DNA of 64,000 nucleotides from Microdochium bolleyi (lineage: Eukaryota; Ascomycota; Sordariomycetes; Xylariales; Microdochiaceae), in assembly GCA_001566295.1 (NCBI GenBank), contig KQ964249.1, forward strand, positions 186,001 to 250,000, given 5' to 3'. The notes beneath the pieces are model-generated. The model did not search any database and was not told the origin of the DNA. It was given only the letters and a program-made list of their open reading frames with translations. Of the stretch, positions 10,401 to 21,914 are shown in pieces. The translations under genes were made by a program, and so were the position numbers. Each line of letters starts with the position of its first letter. Positions within the stretch are counted from its first letter, which is position 1.

Positions 10401-12486
10401 ATGGGGCTCAAGGGTTTTTGGGCCGAGTTTGGGAGTGAGGAGACGACCAATCTGTTCCAACGTGCAGCACAACACTTCAAGCAGCACGCGAGGCCATTCC
10501 GAGTCGCTGTTGATTTCGCGTGCTGGTACAACCACTCTGTCGGGAGGGAGAAGACACAGGGTATTCGCGAAGGTAAGTCAAGGTGGTACCGCAGAGCTTC
10601 ACGGCAGACTCCAAGCGCAGGTCACATGCTGAAGAACCGTGAGTGCCGCAGAGACTGGTCGCTTGTCAAACCCGATTGAAAAGAACTCAGTCCTCTACCC
10701 GGCCATTCGCTGCGTCAAGCACGGCATGCAGCTTGTCTTCGTCTTCGATGGCAAAGCCCGCCCCAACAAACGCGGCAGAACGATTACTCCTGCAATACAG
10801 GAAGCAGAAGACCAGCGGAACGAGCTGGCCAAGTCCACCCTCAGAGAACTGCGGATCCCATGCCACGACGCCCCCGGGGAGGCTGAGGCCGAGTGTGTGG
10901 CTCTCGAACGTGCCGGAGTTGTCGACGCTGTATGGACCGACGACAGCGATGCGTTCATGTTTGGGGCCAGAACCGTCATCCGACATGCGTACGAGGTCAA
11001 AGGGGGTGTCAAGCACAAAAGCAACACCCAGGCTCGCCTCTACACAGCTGCAGACATAGCGAAGCGTATGGGACTGCCCGATGGCCATGACCAAGACGCT
11101 GTTCGAGATGCACTCAAACTCTATGCCATCCTTGTCGGTAGTGACTACAATGTGCAAGGAGTGATCGATTGCGGTCCCAAGAAAGCACTAACAGCCATGC
11201 GGAACCACAATAAGGAAAAAGTCCTGTGGGGTACTGCCCTGGTGAAGGCCTACAAGACACAAAGGCTGGCGCAGTGGAAGCAGGAGTTTGAAGAGTACTG
11301 CATGGCAAAGGGCATCCAGTGTCCGACAGATTCAGTACTAAACCCTGCGATCTTGCGGCTCTACATCGAGCCTAAGGTTTCTTCAGCTGCAGGGTTGACG
11401 ATCTCGTGGACTCCGAGCTTGACCGTATCTACCGAGCAGCTCATATCTCTCCTCGTCCACCTGTACAACTTTAGCGTCCACGACTACCTGAGGGTTATAG
11501 CTCCCATGTTCCTGGTGACAAGGTTGCTCTCGCCCCAGGAGCAGGATAAATCAAAGCTCAACATCGGCATCTCAAGCAATGGCTCGAGAAAGGAGTCGGG
11601 AAATGTACCACACTGGAAAGTCTCATATCACATTGAGTCTATAGTTCCTCGTGCCTTACTCGAGACTTGGCCAGTCAAGGATACGAAAGCCACTTCACAG
11701 ATTCGGCCATATGAACATGATTCCCAAGCTTCAACGGAGGTCCTTGACTGGATTCTCCGATACAGTCTGCCATGTTTGATGGCCGGCAAGGTTTGCAAGT
11801 CCACGACTCCGAGCCTGAGGAAGGGGTTGCAGCAACCAGCAACTCACAAGCCAGACAGCACGTGCACGAAGGCAACTAGAACGAGCAGAAAGACAGTCAG
11901 CACCCCCACAAAAAAGGTCGAGAAGCGTGGCCACGATGAGCATATTCCACTGGTCCAGCAACGAGTTATCGATTCGGACCAGGCAGCGCCACCAGCAAAG
12001 AAAGTGAAGAGCAGCCCGTACATTCCGTCATACAAGAAAGCAGACCGCTGGCATGCGCAGGAAGTCAGTACAGACTACACAGCTCAGCGAGAGCTTACGG
12101 AGGCCACGAAGTCTCCTTTAATGCGCCAGCCTCTACGGGATCTCGGTGCGGAGCGCAACTTGCAACCGCTGGTTGTAGAAGCGAAAAGGACTGCTATCAA
12201 TGATCTTTCAAAAGGGTACAGAGATACACATGGGAAGGCCTTCAGCGAAGAGGATTCTGACTTCAGCGATTGGGATCATGCAATGATCGCCGAGGTGGAC
12301 GCAATGACAACGCCTGCCAAGCCTGTCATTGATACACGGCGAGTGGCAGCTTCGCCTTACATAAGTCCGCAGCAAGGAGGTCGTTTATATAACGGGTTGC
12401 ATGCGCCAAGGCGTACATTGTTGCAGGTCAGTAAGCCGCAAGGGGCGAGTGCGAGCCAACCGATTGAGCTCGACGGAGGGAGATAG
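10401..12486 (+). CDS. XPG/Rad2-family nuclease, Yen1/GEN1-like Holliday-junction resolvase
   Basis: Two exons, 10401-10572 and 10652-12486 (intron 79 bp, GTAAGT donor), give 668 aa. The N-terminal XPG block (MGLKGFWAEFG, VAVDFACWYN with Asp38) leads to FVFDGKARP (Asp89). The internal XPG block carries the metal ligands in GEAEAECVALERAG and TDDSDAFMFGA, and GSDYNVQGVIDCGPKKAL is the GxD helix-hairpin region. After about residue 300 comes a chromodomain-sized region, then a basic, Ser/Thr-rich tail with KKVEKRG and PPAKKVKSSPY, plausible nuclear-localisation sequences. The order and the tail fit Yen1/GEN1 rather than FEN1 (no PCNA box seen) or Exo1. Expected role: cutting four-way junctions in the nucleus. 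An acidic EEDSDFSDWD patch precedes the C-terminus. Confidence 0.9.
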
Positions 12487-15400
12487 GTTTCCGTGCACAT
12501 CCCTTCAATATTCTGTGCTGAAATCCTTTGCTGGTGGGATGTGTATTTGCTGGCCATGGCTGTTCCTTTCATGGACGAAAGCCGAGAATACCGAGGGCGA
12601 CAGTCTTGTGGAAAGCAACGTCACAATGCTCAACACTGTCTGTATGGGGGATCCAAGTGGCTCTCGTATCTGCTCGCAGGAACCGTAGACACGTAGCATG
12701 AAGTAAGTACAGTAGAATTGATATCCACGGTCTGAAATGCGCAAGATCTCACCGTCTTAGATTGTTAAATTCTAGAAGCCCAGAGGTCCAGAGATCCAGA
12801 GGTTCAGAGATCTAGAGGTTCAGAGATCCAGAGGTTCAGAGATCCAGAGGCTCAGAGGTCCAGTGGCTTAAAGGTGCGGAGAGATGTTGAAAACCATTGG
12901 GCACTCCTAATCCAGCAAGAATTGCACGCCCAGCGCAGCAGCGCTTTTTCCTGATGACCCTTTGTCCCAAAGTGCAGTCAAGATTAGATCCCATCTCGGC
13001 CACATCGACCTGCGTTGAGAAGAGCATGGCCCAGCTCCAGACTGGGCATCACACCAGCGTCACCAAGCTCGCTGCGAGCCAACCAGGATCGCGATAAATG
13101 CCATGACAGAAAACGCCTTACTATTGACAGGATTGTAACAAGTACCGCACCCAGGCTTCTAGCACCTTCGCTGCAGCAGAAAGGGGGTAATGACGGGGAC
13201 TTGGACACGAGCGGGCTTGCTGTGCTGCTGCGGTCCGGAACAGACCATAGACGGTGTGCCACGAAGCAGGGGGCGCCTGCCCAACCTGGAAGGCTTGGCA
13301 CTCTTGGAGCGCTTCCGCCAACAGTCCTGGCGGAGTCGGTGTCCACGGCCGCCTGCTTGCCTCAGGAGTCAGGCAACAAAACCTCTCACACTTCCGGGAG
13401 CATGTACTGCGAAGATCACAGTATAGAGAGCTTAGCAATCCAAATGCTCTGAGTGGCTGGTCTCGAATATCTCGAAATAGCAGCCCGAGTTCCCCCTCCA
13501 GAACACTCGAAATGGACAGCGGATTGTTGAGGTGAAACACTGACAGCGCTCAGGAACCGCAGGGACTCCACTTCTGACTTACACCGTTTGACCCACCTCT
13601 CCTCTCTTTCTCCCGTCTCTCTCTGTGCATGCGTCTCCAATTTCCGACCTTGGAAACCGGGAAGCAGTTCATGGAGCGCGCTTCCACACGTGGGACAGCA
13701 CATCACTGAGAAAGCAGGACGTCGTGGTCTCGCCTTTGCTACATTATTCTCTCGACACAGACCGCTTTTGCGGAAATAGACCTCAACACAGCTGATTGCG
13801 AGGCGTGCGGTTAGGAGACCGTTTCTCGATCTGACACCTACCTTATCGAGGTGCTGTGAGAGCAGTGGGTCGTGACAACTCACAACCTCTGCCAATCCCC
13901 GGTGGCCTGATTGTCAAGCACATTTGGCAAAGACGGGATTGGCCCAAGAGGACAAGGACAGAGATCAAGAGCTTGTGGCATACGAGCTTTTGTGAAGCAC
14001 GGGACATGCACGCACAAGAAGCTAGTTGTGCAAGTTGTGAATGTCGGTGTGCGAGTTCACGCGTCGGTGCCCAGGTGCTGTTGAGGACTCACAACTGGAG
14101 TTGGAAGCCCCACCCCCCTTGTCCTCGCTGGTGTCTAATTGAGAAAGAGTATGTGAACAATCACACCCGGCTGTGATGCGAATCATACTCGATGCTCACG
14201 CCTGTTCTCTTCAGATTCACGTCTTAACTTCAGTTCACGGAAGGGTGTGCAACTTCCGAGAGATAAACCTTGCAGCGCTGTTCTGAATGAGCCCTGAAGC
14301 ACTCGAGTTCTCCATTCAGACGCTGGCCCGTGGTTATGCAAGCCCGAACACCTGGAGGTTACATGAGAGACTTCTTGGGAAGGAAGCAGCTCTCAATCGC
14401 CCCGACTTGCCTTATCGTCAACCTCCAACACTGCCCGTCGCTCTGGTTGGCTGGCGACGAAGCTGCTTGACTGGATTCGTGCCGTAATCGGTCGGGCTCC
14501 AGGGGCCACCCACCTTGTCAGGTATCAGTACTCACCTGCGATGCCTGATGCACGGCACGCCGAAAGTCTCACTCTACATCCCTTTCTCCCCTTGTCTGAA
14601 TTGGGTCACAATGTGAAGTGGCAGAGCTTCCGACTCGCTGCTGCGAGTCTTCTGTCGGCGTCTGCCTTGCACATGCAGGGAAGACAAGCATCAGGTGATC
14701 ACGCGCAGATGGTCCATCTCGAGTCGCGTCTGGAGAAGGAGGGCCTTGGGCAGCAGCCTCAGGCGTCAAAACGCGCTTCCTCAGTGAGTGGGAGGCGCGC
14801 CTGATGCTACATGTCTGCGAGTCGAGGCCATTTCCCAATGAGTTCAGAGTGCAAAGAGTAGCCGTGAGCGATATAACTCGTCCGGACGCTGCCGCGAGAG
14901 CTCCCGAGGGGGCGTTTGCATAGTGGGCATTATAGGCCGCTGGTCTGGCCGTGGGTGCTCGTGACTTCAAGTCGGATAGGCGGGAGGATGGACCGCTGTG
15001 GAATCGTGCGGAAGAGTCGATTGTGATGAGTTGCTACCCGACGACGTTGGAGGGAATGCCGGCCGAGACAGTCTCTGGTGCCAGCCTGTGTGATCGGGGC
15101 ATGGCAGACTACCCTCCATTCTGGTTCTCTCGGGCTGAACTGAGGGGAAGCTGGTAGTACATCACATTCCATCGAGATAAGCCCCTTTGCGTATCGAGGG
15201 CCCATGCTCACCGCTTGGGGGGGAAGTTGGTTGAGGGAGACGCCGCTTACAAAGATGAAGTCATGAGAAGAGGGGAAGATGAGTTGTGCCTTGGTGGGCC
15301 GAAGCGCCTGAGCACCTCCGGGCCAAGGTTCCAGACGAAGTCCGGAGGGGCAAATCTCCCGGCTCCGGTGGTGGGCCAATCAGCCCCACGTTGTTCCGGC

Positions 15401-16524
15401 TGACCGTCTCGTCCAGCGCCGAGCCGAAGTGAGAGCACCTCAAGTGCTTCCATTGCGTTCTTTCCAGGAGCGGGGGAGTGCTGCATTCTTGTGTGTCGAG
15501 CCCGAGTCAGCCCATAGTGCTGTAATGGGGGGGCGTCCGATATTGTACATGCATGGGCGAGCCTGCTGGCGGGACATCCCAGGTACTCGCTCGCAGACGG
15601 TGAAGGGTGGTCGGAGGGTCGAGACTCAAGGAAGCAGGCGCGGGACAATGACATGTCGCAACGGTCGGAGTCTGCGAGTCACAGCGATCTCGGGACTTTC
15701 GAATGGGGGATGAGCCCTGTGAAACGACCTCAGGCATGTCATTGTGCCTGGGCCTGTCCTGAGCAATCTCCGGGTTGCGGCCCAGCGCGCCTCACAAGCA
15801 CGTGCCTGCCAGGGCGAGACATCGGTTGGCCCCTCATCGGGCAGAAGGAAGGAGCAGAGAAGGCCAGAGAATGAAGGGGGGAGAGGGGAAGAAGGAGAAG
15901 ACGGGAAGGAAGGGGCGTGCCTGAGCGGCGGACGAACCAAGCCGCCGTCTCCCGAGCACCGGGGCTCCACTGTTGCCGACGTGGCGAGGCCGGACGCGAC
16001 GTGTACACGATGGCTTCAGAAGGAGGAGAGAAGGGGGAGGGGTACGACAGCGCCCGGGGCGGCTGCCGGGCGGCGAGGAGGGGCAGCCGGTGTCGAGCGG
16101 GCCCTGGCCGGGCGCGATCCAGGCTGAGCAGGAGGGCAGAGCGGTGAGATCTGGGGCCGTGGTCAGGGCTCGTGTCACCCGATGGCATTGGGCGGCAGCG
16201 GCGGCGGAGGGGCCCGCCCGCTCGGCGCCAGGGCCAAAGTACCCCCTCTTTTCAGGCACCCGATGAGGCCATCGTGGAGGGCGGATCGTGGGCGGCGCGC
16301 TGGCACAGGGGCGTGTGCTGAGATGTGCGGCAAGGGTCCTGCGGCCTCAATGTACCAGAGGAAGTCAATGTGTACCGGCACGACATCATCATCCGCCCGC
16401 GCTCGTCACTGGCAAGGCGGCCAAGCAAGGCTGCAGGCATCATCGCAGGCAGAGGCCGCCAGCACGGGCGGCACCGTCGCCAGCGAATAGCATCGCCGCA
16501 CCGCCGTGGGCCGCCGCGTTCACA
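12487..16524. other. Long gene-poor intergenic region
   Basis: About 4 kb without a convincing gene. Open frames of 90-150 codons occur on both strands but overlap each other, lack domain motifs and have skewed composition. It holds the 8-bp tandem array described separately. The right part (15.6-16.4 kb) is purine-rich on the plus strand (AGAAGGAGGAG-type runs). Confidence 0.5.
12780..12867. repeat. 8-bp minisatellite (YCAGAGRT), 11 units
   Basis: Eleven consecutive 8-base units, mostly alternating CCAGAGGT-like and TCAGAGAT-like versions, so a 16-bp higher-order period is also visible. The last units drift (CCAGAGGC, TCAGAGGT, CCAGTGGC). The array starts 294 bp downstream of the XPG nuclease stop codon and is not in a coding frame. 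Confidence 0.9.
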
Positions 16525-16756
16525 TAAATATCTGGCGTACCCCCCCTCCTTTCCTACCCCCCTTCCTTTTGTTCTCCCTCCCCCCCCTCACCACAAACCA
16601 CCAGGGCCGCAAAGCTACCGCAGGATATCCTCAGAATACATTCGCTTGTTCATTCTTTCGAATCGACTCTGGGGATACGCCGCCACGGGCCCCTGTCAAT
16701 CTTTCATTTTGTGCGTCGCCGGCAAACCCCCCCCTTCACCTCACACCCCCCCTCCC
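16525..16756 (+). promoter_or_regulatory. TATA-like element and C-tract-rich promoter/leader of the BTB gene
   Basis: A TAAATAT stretch at 16525-16531 is followed by two clusters of C-runs, 16540-16587 and 16727-16756, each with at least three runs of three or more C. Pyrimidine tracts just downstream of TATA-like elements are common around fungal transcription starts. If transcription begins here, the mRNA leader is close to 400 nt. On the minus strand the clusters are G-runs. Confidence 0.45.
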
Positions 16757-16965
16757 ACGACCACACCACCACCACGCTCTCTAGTCCAGGAAACGCGGGA
16801 CCCCGCGCGACAACGATACTTCTATATCAAGTCTCTCTTTTCGCCGCTCTCTAGACAAGACAATCCTGCTGCTGCTGCATCATCTCGCATCTCACAGACG
16901 CACAGCAGCACTCCATCACGGCCCCCTTCAAACTTCTTTCGCTCCTTCGCTCCTCAGCCGCCATC

Positions 16966-17811
16966 ATGTTCAAGCGCTCGTTCCGGTCCCAGGACCGCGT
17001 CGACAAGTCGGCGAGGCTCAAGAAGTCCACCACTACCACCACCACCCACACCACCTCCCGTGATCAACAGAAGCTTTCGAAATTGCAGCAGTCGATAGAG
17101 GATACCCTTCCCCAGAAGCGCAACCTCTCCTCTCCCATTGTCACCCTGGCCGTGGGCAGGGAAGCTCGGCTGTTTGCAGCGCACGAGGAGGTCCTTATGC
17201 AGTCCCCCTTCTTTGAGCGGGCCTGCCGGGACCAAAGGCTCGGCGCGCAGAGCAAGCGCATCTCTATTCCGGACGAAGAGCCCGAGGTCTTCTCGGCTGT
17301 CCTAGAGTACCTCTACAAGGGCGACTACTACCCGCGCCTGCTCCACAACAAGCAGCGCAACGCCTGGGAGCTCGAGGACGCCGTAGGTTCCCCGGACCCT
17401 TCCGAAAAATCAGGTGGCCGCGGAGCCGTCGAGGCTACAATGTTCGTCCACAGCGTGGGCCAGCACCTTCTGCGTGACACCGTCGTCTACTGCGCCGCCG
17501 ACCGTTATGGTCTCGAGGAGCTCAAGCGCCTTGCTCTCCGCAAGCAGGGTCTACAGAGCGGCATCGACGTCGGCACGATCCTTCGATCAGCGCGGTACGC
17601 CTATGACAACACGCCAGACTCGGACTCGCGCCTCCGCGCTCACTATCTCGCTCTCATTATTCGTTGCAGGCGAACCTTCAAGAGGAGCGGAACCATGCAG
17701 ACCGAAATGGAAAACGGCGGCAAGCTCTTCTTCGACCTGTTTGTGGCCCTGTCGAACCACCTGGACGACGTAGTTGACTTGAAGAACTCTTCAAGTCCCC
17801 GCACTGTCTGA
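16966..17811 (+). CDS. BTB/POZ domain protein
   Basis: Intronless 281-aa protein. After a basic N-terminus with a Thr/His run (residues 21-30), the BTB fold begins at about residue 57 with SPIVTLAVGREARLFAAHEE, then VLMQSPFFERAC and PDEEPEVFSAVLEYLYKGDYYP, all classic POZ landmarks. The C-terminal half (VYCAADRYGLEELKRLALRK) resembles the helical region that follows BTB in fungal proteins of this type. No Kelch, zinc-finger or MATH domain is attached. Such proteins may serve as Cul3 adaptors or homodimeric scaffolds; the partner is unknown. A long, C-tract-rich leader precedes the ATG. Confidence 0.82.
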   Translation: MFKRSFRSQDRVDKSARLKKSTTTTTTHTTSRDQQKLSKLQQSIEDTLPQKRNLSSPIVTLAVGREARLFAAHEEVLMQSPFFERACRDQRLGAQSKRISIPDEEPEVFSAVLEYLYKGDYYPRLLHNKQRNAWELEDAVGSPDPSEKSGGRGAVEATMFVHSVGQHLLRDTVVYCAADRYGLEELKRLALRKQGLQSGIDVGTILRSARYAYDNTPDSDSRLRAHYLALIIRCRRTFKRSGTMQTEMENGGKLFFDLFVALSNHLDDVVDLKNSSSPRTV

Positions 17812-19729
17812 GTGGCTCGTACTGGTGCCATGAGCTAGGTATCATGGCTTACATAAAGGAAAACCACTACGAAAATCGACAAAAAAACAAACATGTCTGC
17901 ACACTCGGCGTTGCGCGTCTGGCGAAGATACACATCGGAAATCTCAGCTTCCTCACACAGGGGATCGAATCTCAACTCGTCATTTATTGCTTGTCGTTAC
18001 AAGTTTCCCCGCTCATCGTTTCTCCCAGACACGACTCATCAGATTGGAACCCATTCGGGAGAGATGCTTTTGCTTTTTCAAAAACCCAATGAAGAAAAAA
18101 AAAGTACACTCCACTTATCTTTCGACGAGGTTGGCCAACCATTTGATGCAGTTAAGGGGCAGATGAGAGAGGAGCATCTGGCCATACTCGGCCAGCAGAC
18201 CAGTTTGCTGCTTTCGGCTTCCTCGAGGACCGCTCTCCGATTTTCTAATGACCCACACGATCACAACTTCGGGTCGGACCGTTTGGCCGCCCTCCTTTTT
18301 TGAGCCCTTGGCTTTTCCCTTTTGGTGCATACGACGGCGTCTACAGGATCCTGGGGTTCGACCTCTGCTCTGTTTCTTGCTTTTATTTCCTTACCTGGGT
18401 ACTGGTTTGAAGCATATCCATGGGAACAACAGAATGATACCCCCCGGAATGGGTCCTGACACCCGCCGGCACGAACGGAAGAGGAAGGAGAGAAAATACC
18501 ACCAAAAACAACAACAAAAACTGTTTTTGCACGCCGCCACGAAAAATCTTTGGTCTTTTATTCTTGTTTTTATGGAAATGGTCTGGCGTCGATCTGTTCT
18601 TCACTTTTGAACTGCTTACTGCCTCGTTACATTGATTTGTTCTACGGGCAGGCGGGGAGAGAGCGCATTACGTCGACTCACAGGCTTGGGCACGCGCCTC
18701 TTCGCTGCCACACCATTTCCTTTGTTTCTGGTCCTCCCAGTCTTCTTCAGCCCAGAGGGCAATCCCAGGTCGGCAAGCAACAGCATCTCGAAGCGCACCA
18801 TTTCCAACTCGCAAGAACGAGCCCAATTTTCGAACTGGGGGGAGCTTGGGAGTTCGTCTTGTTGTCGTTTCCCCGAGATCAAGGACATTCTGGGTACCTC
18901 TTCGAGGAAGATTTACTGGCGAGACTGTTTTTGGACAAGAGTCTGCATTTCACGACAATTGGTTCTGTCGTGGTTCCGCTTGCGCACGAAGCTGGCTTGG
19001 ATAAAAGCATCCGCGCAGATTGTTTTGCTTTCCCCTTCCCCCCTCCGATCATGGTAGTTATGAGGTCTTGAAGGCTTCCTGCCTAGGAGGGGGCTGCCGG
19101 TGCAGAGAATGGAAAACATGTACGCGAGCCAGGCTCATCAGACCTCCCTAGCGGAGTCTGCTGGCCGGCTCGGCGATCCCTAGCTTAGGCCCTCATGAGG
19201 GCGAGGTAATGAGAAATTCGGCCACCTCAACTACTTGTGTTCCATGCCTTGTGAATAGGATAAGTGATGAACTATATGTGACTCGAGCACAGCTTGGCCG
19301 GACAGGAGCCACTGTCCCGTCACGTATGAAGGGGGACATTCACCTGCCCTTCTCGGCCCCTGCTATGTTATGATCTATTCGTGTAAATGGAGCCGGCAGT
19401 ATGAAGGCCAATCATCACCAGGGACGCGCTTCCAAGGAGTGCTGGAAACCTTATGAAACCTCTCGGAGCTCACCACGCGATCTGCCAGGAAGCTACCCCA
19501 CCACCCCGCAAATCCCAGATCCGTCAAAGGTGCTAAAAATTGCTGGAAGGAGCAAGCTCTTTGCGACCGTCCCGACAACATCAAACACCCTTCCAGCACT
19601 GGCACTACTATAGACCATCGAGTTGGATCTACTTGGAGCTACACACACACCTTGTATCTACCATCGACGCCTCCGACTGTACAGAACACGACGCCTCCCG
19701 ACGCAGCGACAAGAACCAGCCCCAAAGCC
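17812..19729. other. Intergenic region, BTB 3' side / gpn1 promoter
   Basis: About 1.9 kb, AT-richer than the genes, with A-tracts (17881-17887, 18096-18104) and T-rich segments that suit a 3' untranslated region and promoter. The 173-codon ORF at 18550-19071 has no motif and low-complexity composition; I do not call it. Confidence 0.45.
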
Positions 19730-21081
19730 ATGGCGTCCTCCGAGGGTCCCGCGCCGTCCACAACGGCGGCGACTCCAGCGGCTGCTCCCACAGACACTGC
19801 CAGCTCCAAGCCACAGCAGCACCAACTGCCTGTCGCCGTGGTATGCGTGGGCATGGCCGGCTCCGGCAAGACGACCTTTATGCAGCGCATCAACGCGCAC
19901 CTTCACGGGCAGAAGGAGCCGCCCTACGTCATCAACCTAGACCCGGCGGTGCTCAACGTCCCCTTCGAGAGCAATATCGACATCCGCGACTCGGTCAACT
20001 ACAAGGAGGTCATGAAGCAGTACAACCTGGGACCAAACGGCGGCATTATCACATCGCTCAACCTTTTCGCGACGAAGGTGGACCAGATCCTAGGCTTCCT
20101 CGAAAAGAGGACGGCGCCGGATCCGGAGCAGCCGAACAAGAAGCCCATCAAGCACATCCTTGTGGACACACGTGAGTTTCACCCGGCTCTCTCTATGTTG
20201 GGAATGTTTCCCAAACAGCCGTGGAAGCAGAACCACTGACATTGTTTCGGATCACAGCCGGCCAAATCGAAGTCTTTGTGTGGTCCGCTTCGGGTCAGAT
20301 CATCCTCGAGTCGCTCGCTTCGTCTTTCCCCACAGTCATCGCCTACGTAATCGACACGCCGCGGACAGCATCGACCAGCACATTCATGAGCAACATGCTA
20401 TACGCCTGCTCTATCTTGTATAAGACTAAGCTGCCCATGATCCTCGTTTTCAACAAGACGGACGTGAAAGATGCCGACTTCGCCAAGGAGTGGATGACCG
20501 ACTACGACGCTTTCCAGCGGGCGCTGGCCGAGGATGAGGAGAGCAATGCCTTTGGCGGCGTTGAGGGCGAGGGTGGCGGCAGCGGGTACATGAGCAGCCT
20601 GCTCAACTCAATGAGCCTCGTGCTCGAGGAATTTTACACGCACCTGAGCGTCGTGGGCGTAAGTTCCATGACAGGTGAGGGCGTCGACGACTTCTTCGTG
20701 GCGGTCCAGGAGAAGGCCAAGGAGTTCGCACAGGACTACCAGCCCGAGCTCGAGCGCAAGCGGCACGAGCGCGACGAGCAGAAGCGCAAGACACGTGAGA
20801 AGGAGCTCGACAAGATGATGAAGGGCATGTCGATGGACAACTCGGGAGGCGGTGCAGCCGGGGCTAGTGGCAGTGGCAGCAATGTCGTTCGCCCGCCCAC
20901 AGACGACGATGATGACTTGGATGTCCCGAGCGATGACCAGGACGACGACTATGCGGACGCGGACGACGAGTATGATCGCGAGGGTCTGCAGGCGAGGTAT
21001 GCGGCCGCTGCGGAGGCGCAAGGCAGCTCGACAATGGACGAGGCTAGTTTTGCGAAGTATATCCATTCGCAACGGGGTTGA
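19730..21081 (+). CDS. gpn1: GPN-loop GTPase 1 (Npa3/XAB1), RNA polymerase II import/assembly factor
   Basis: Exons 19730-20171 and 20258-21081 encode 421 aa; the 86-bp intron splits the Pro codon of VDTPGQIEVF. After a Thr/Ala/Pro-rich lead of about 33 residues come the P-loop GMAGSGKTTF (41-50), the family-defining GPN tripeptide in YNLGPNGGI (101-103), the G3 DTPGQ and the G4 NKTD. The C-terminus has a charged coiled segment (ELERKRHERDEQKRKTREKE) and an acidic tail (TDDDDDLDVPSDDQDDD), as in Npa3. The family acts in the cytoplasm to assemble and import RNA polymerase II. An ATG 26 codons upstream is in frame; I chose 19730 because the intervening residues are leader-like. Three other polymerase-related genes lie in the same window. 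Confidence 0.97.
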
Positions 21082-21426
21082 AGCAGACCAAGGAATCAAG
21101 TCACTGGGCGGGTGGAATAGTCATAAGGATATGGTTGGGCATTAGACACGGCGTAAATAATGATACCATGATTTTCCATTTTCAAGCACACCTGTGCAGC
21201 AAAGGACAACACCGTGCCTCTACTGCATCCTCCCTTCTATATGGGGAAACTCCGGAACTCCTTTATGATGCCCTGTAGCTCGACAGGCCAACGTCTCCAG
21301 CACCGCATCTTCAGCGTGGGTTTCTTCTGGTTGTCGACGTAATGTACGTGCTCTCCCTTCTCATGACTCTCCTACTCGCGTGACTTCCCATACCTCCATC
21401 GGGACGTTCGCCTTCGTATGTACCCT
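21082..21426. other. Convergent intergenic region gpn1/rpc10
   Basis: 345 bp between two facing stop codons, with no ORF or repeat of note; it must contain both polyadenylation regions. Confidence 0.5.
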
Positions 21427-21914
21427 CTACCGGGCCTCGAACTGAACCATTCTGCAGCACAGGTAACGTTAGTAAAACGAAGGCCTGCGGATTATCCAGA
21501 CGCCTCCAGCCACCAAGCACCACCCCTTCCTCCTTCGTCCACCATCTCCATCCGCCACCAAACCAGCGCTGCCGCACCTCGACGACTTCCCGACCCCATA
21601 GGCTAGCCATGAGTGGCCTCATGCAAACCTGACCCCGTCCCCTTCCAGCCAGCTCGAAAGGGTCCAGAGGGGGGAAAAACAAAAGCAAGAAAAGCTCACC
21701 TCTTGGTCCGCTCCTTGTAGAGCACGCGGCAACCACACTCGCGGCAGCGGATCGCCTCGTTGCGCTTGAGGGGGAACTTGGTGCCGCAGTCGCCGCACAG
21801 GTAGTTGATGCTGGCGTGCTCGCCAAGGGGGTCGACGGCGCGCGTCGCGTTGGCGCCCTGACCGGCGAAGTTGGAGCCGGAGCCCGTGGGGATCTGGTAG
21901 GCCTCGCGCGACAT
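21427..21914 (-). CDS. rpc10: RNA polymerases I, II and III shared subunit ABC10-alpha (Rpb12/Rpc10)
   Basis: Zinc-binding subunit common to the three nuclear RNA polymerases. Exon 1 (21914-21700) encodes an MSREAYQIP start, then YLCGDCGTKFPLKR and IRCRECGCRVLYKERTK; the CxxC pairs (CGDC, CREC) bind zinc. Reading straight on reaches a stop after KERTKR, but the yeast subunit ends with RTKR plus seven residues. The missing end is found 248 bp away: a 25-nt exon 2 (21451-21427) behind a CTGCAG acceptor encodes MVQFEAR and a TAG. The GTGAGC donor is inside AAGAG/GTGAGC. The spliced protein has 79 aa. It converges on gpn1 and diverges from the HIT gene. Confidence 0.95.

Noticed and set aside
18550..19071. 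173-codon plus-strand ORF after the BTB gene
   Set aside because: No motif, and overlapped by equally long frames in other phases; looks like AT-rich untranslated DNA.
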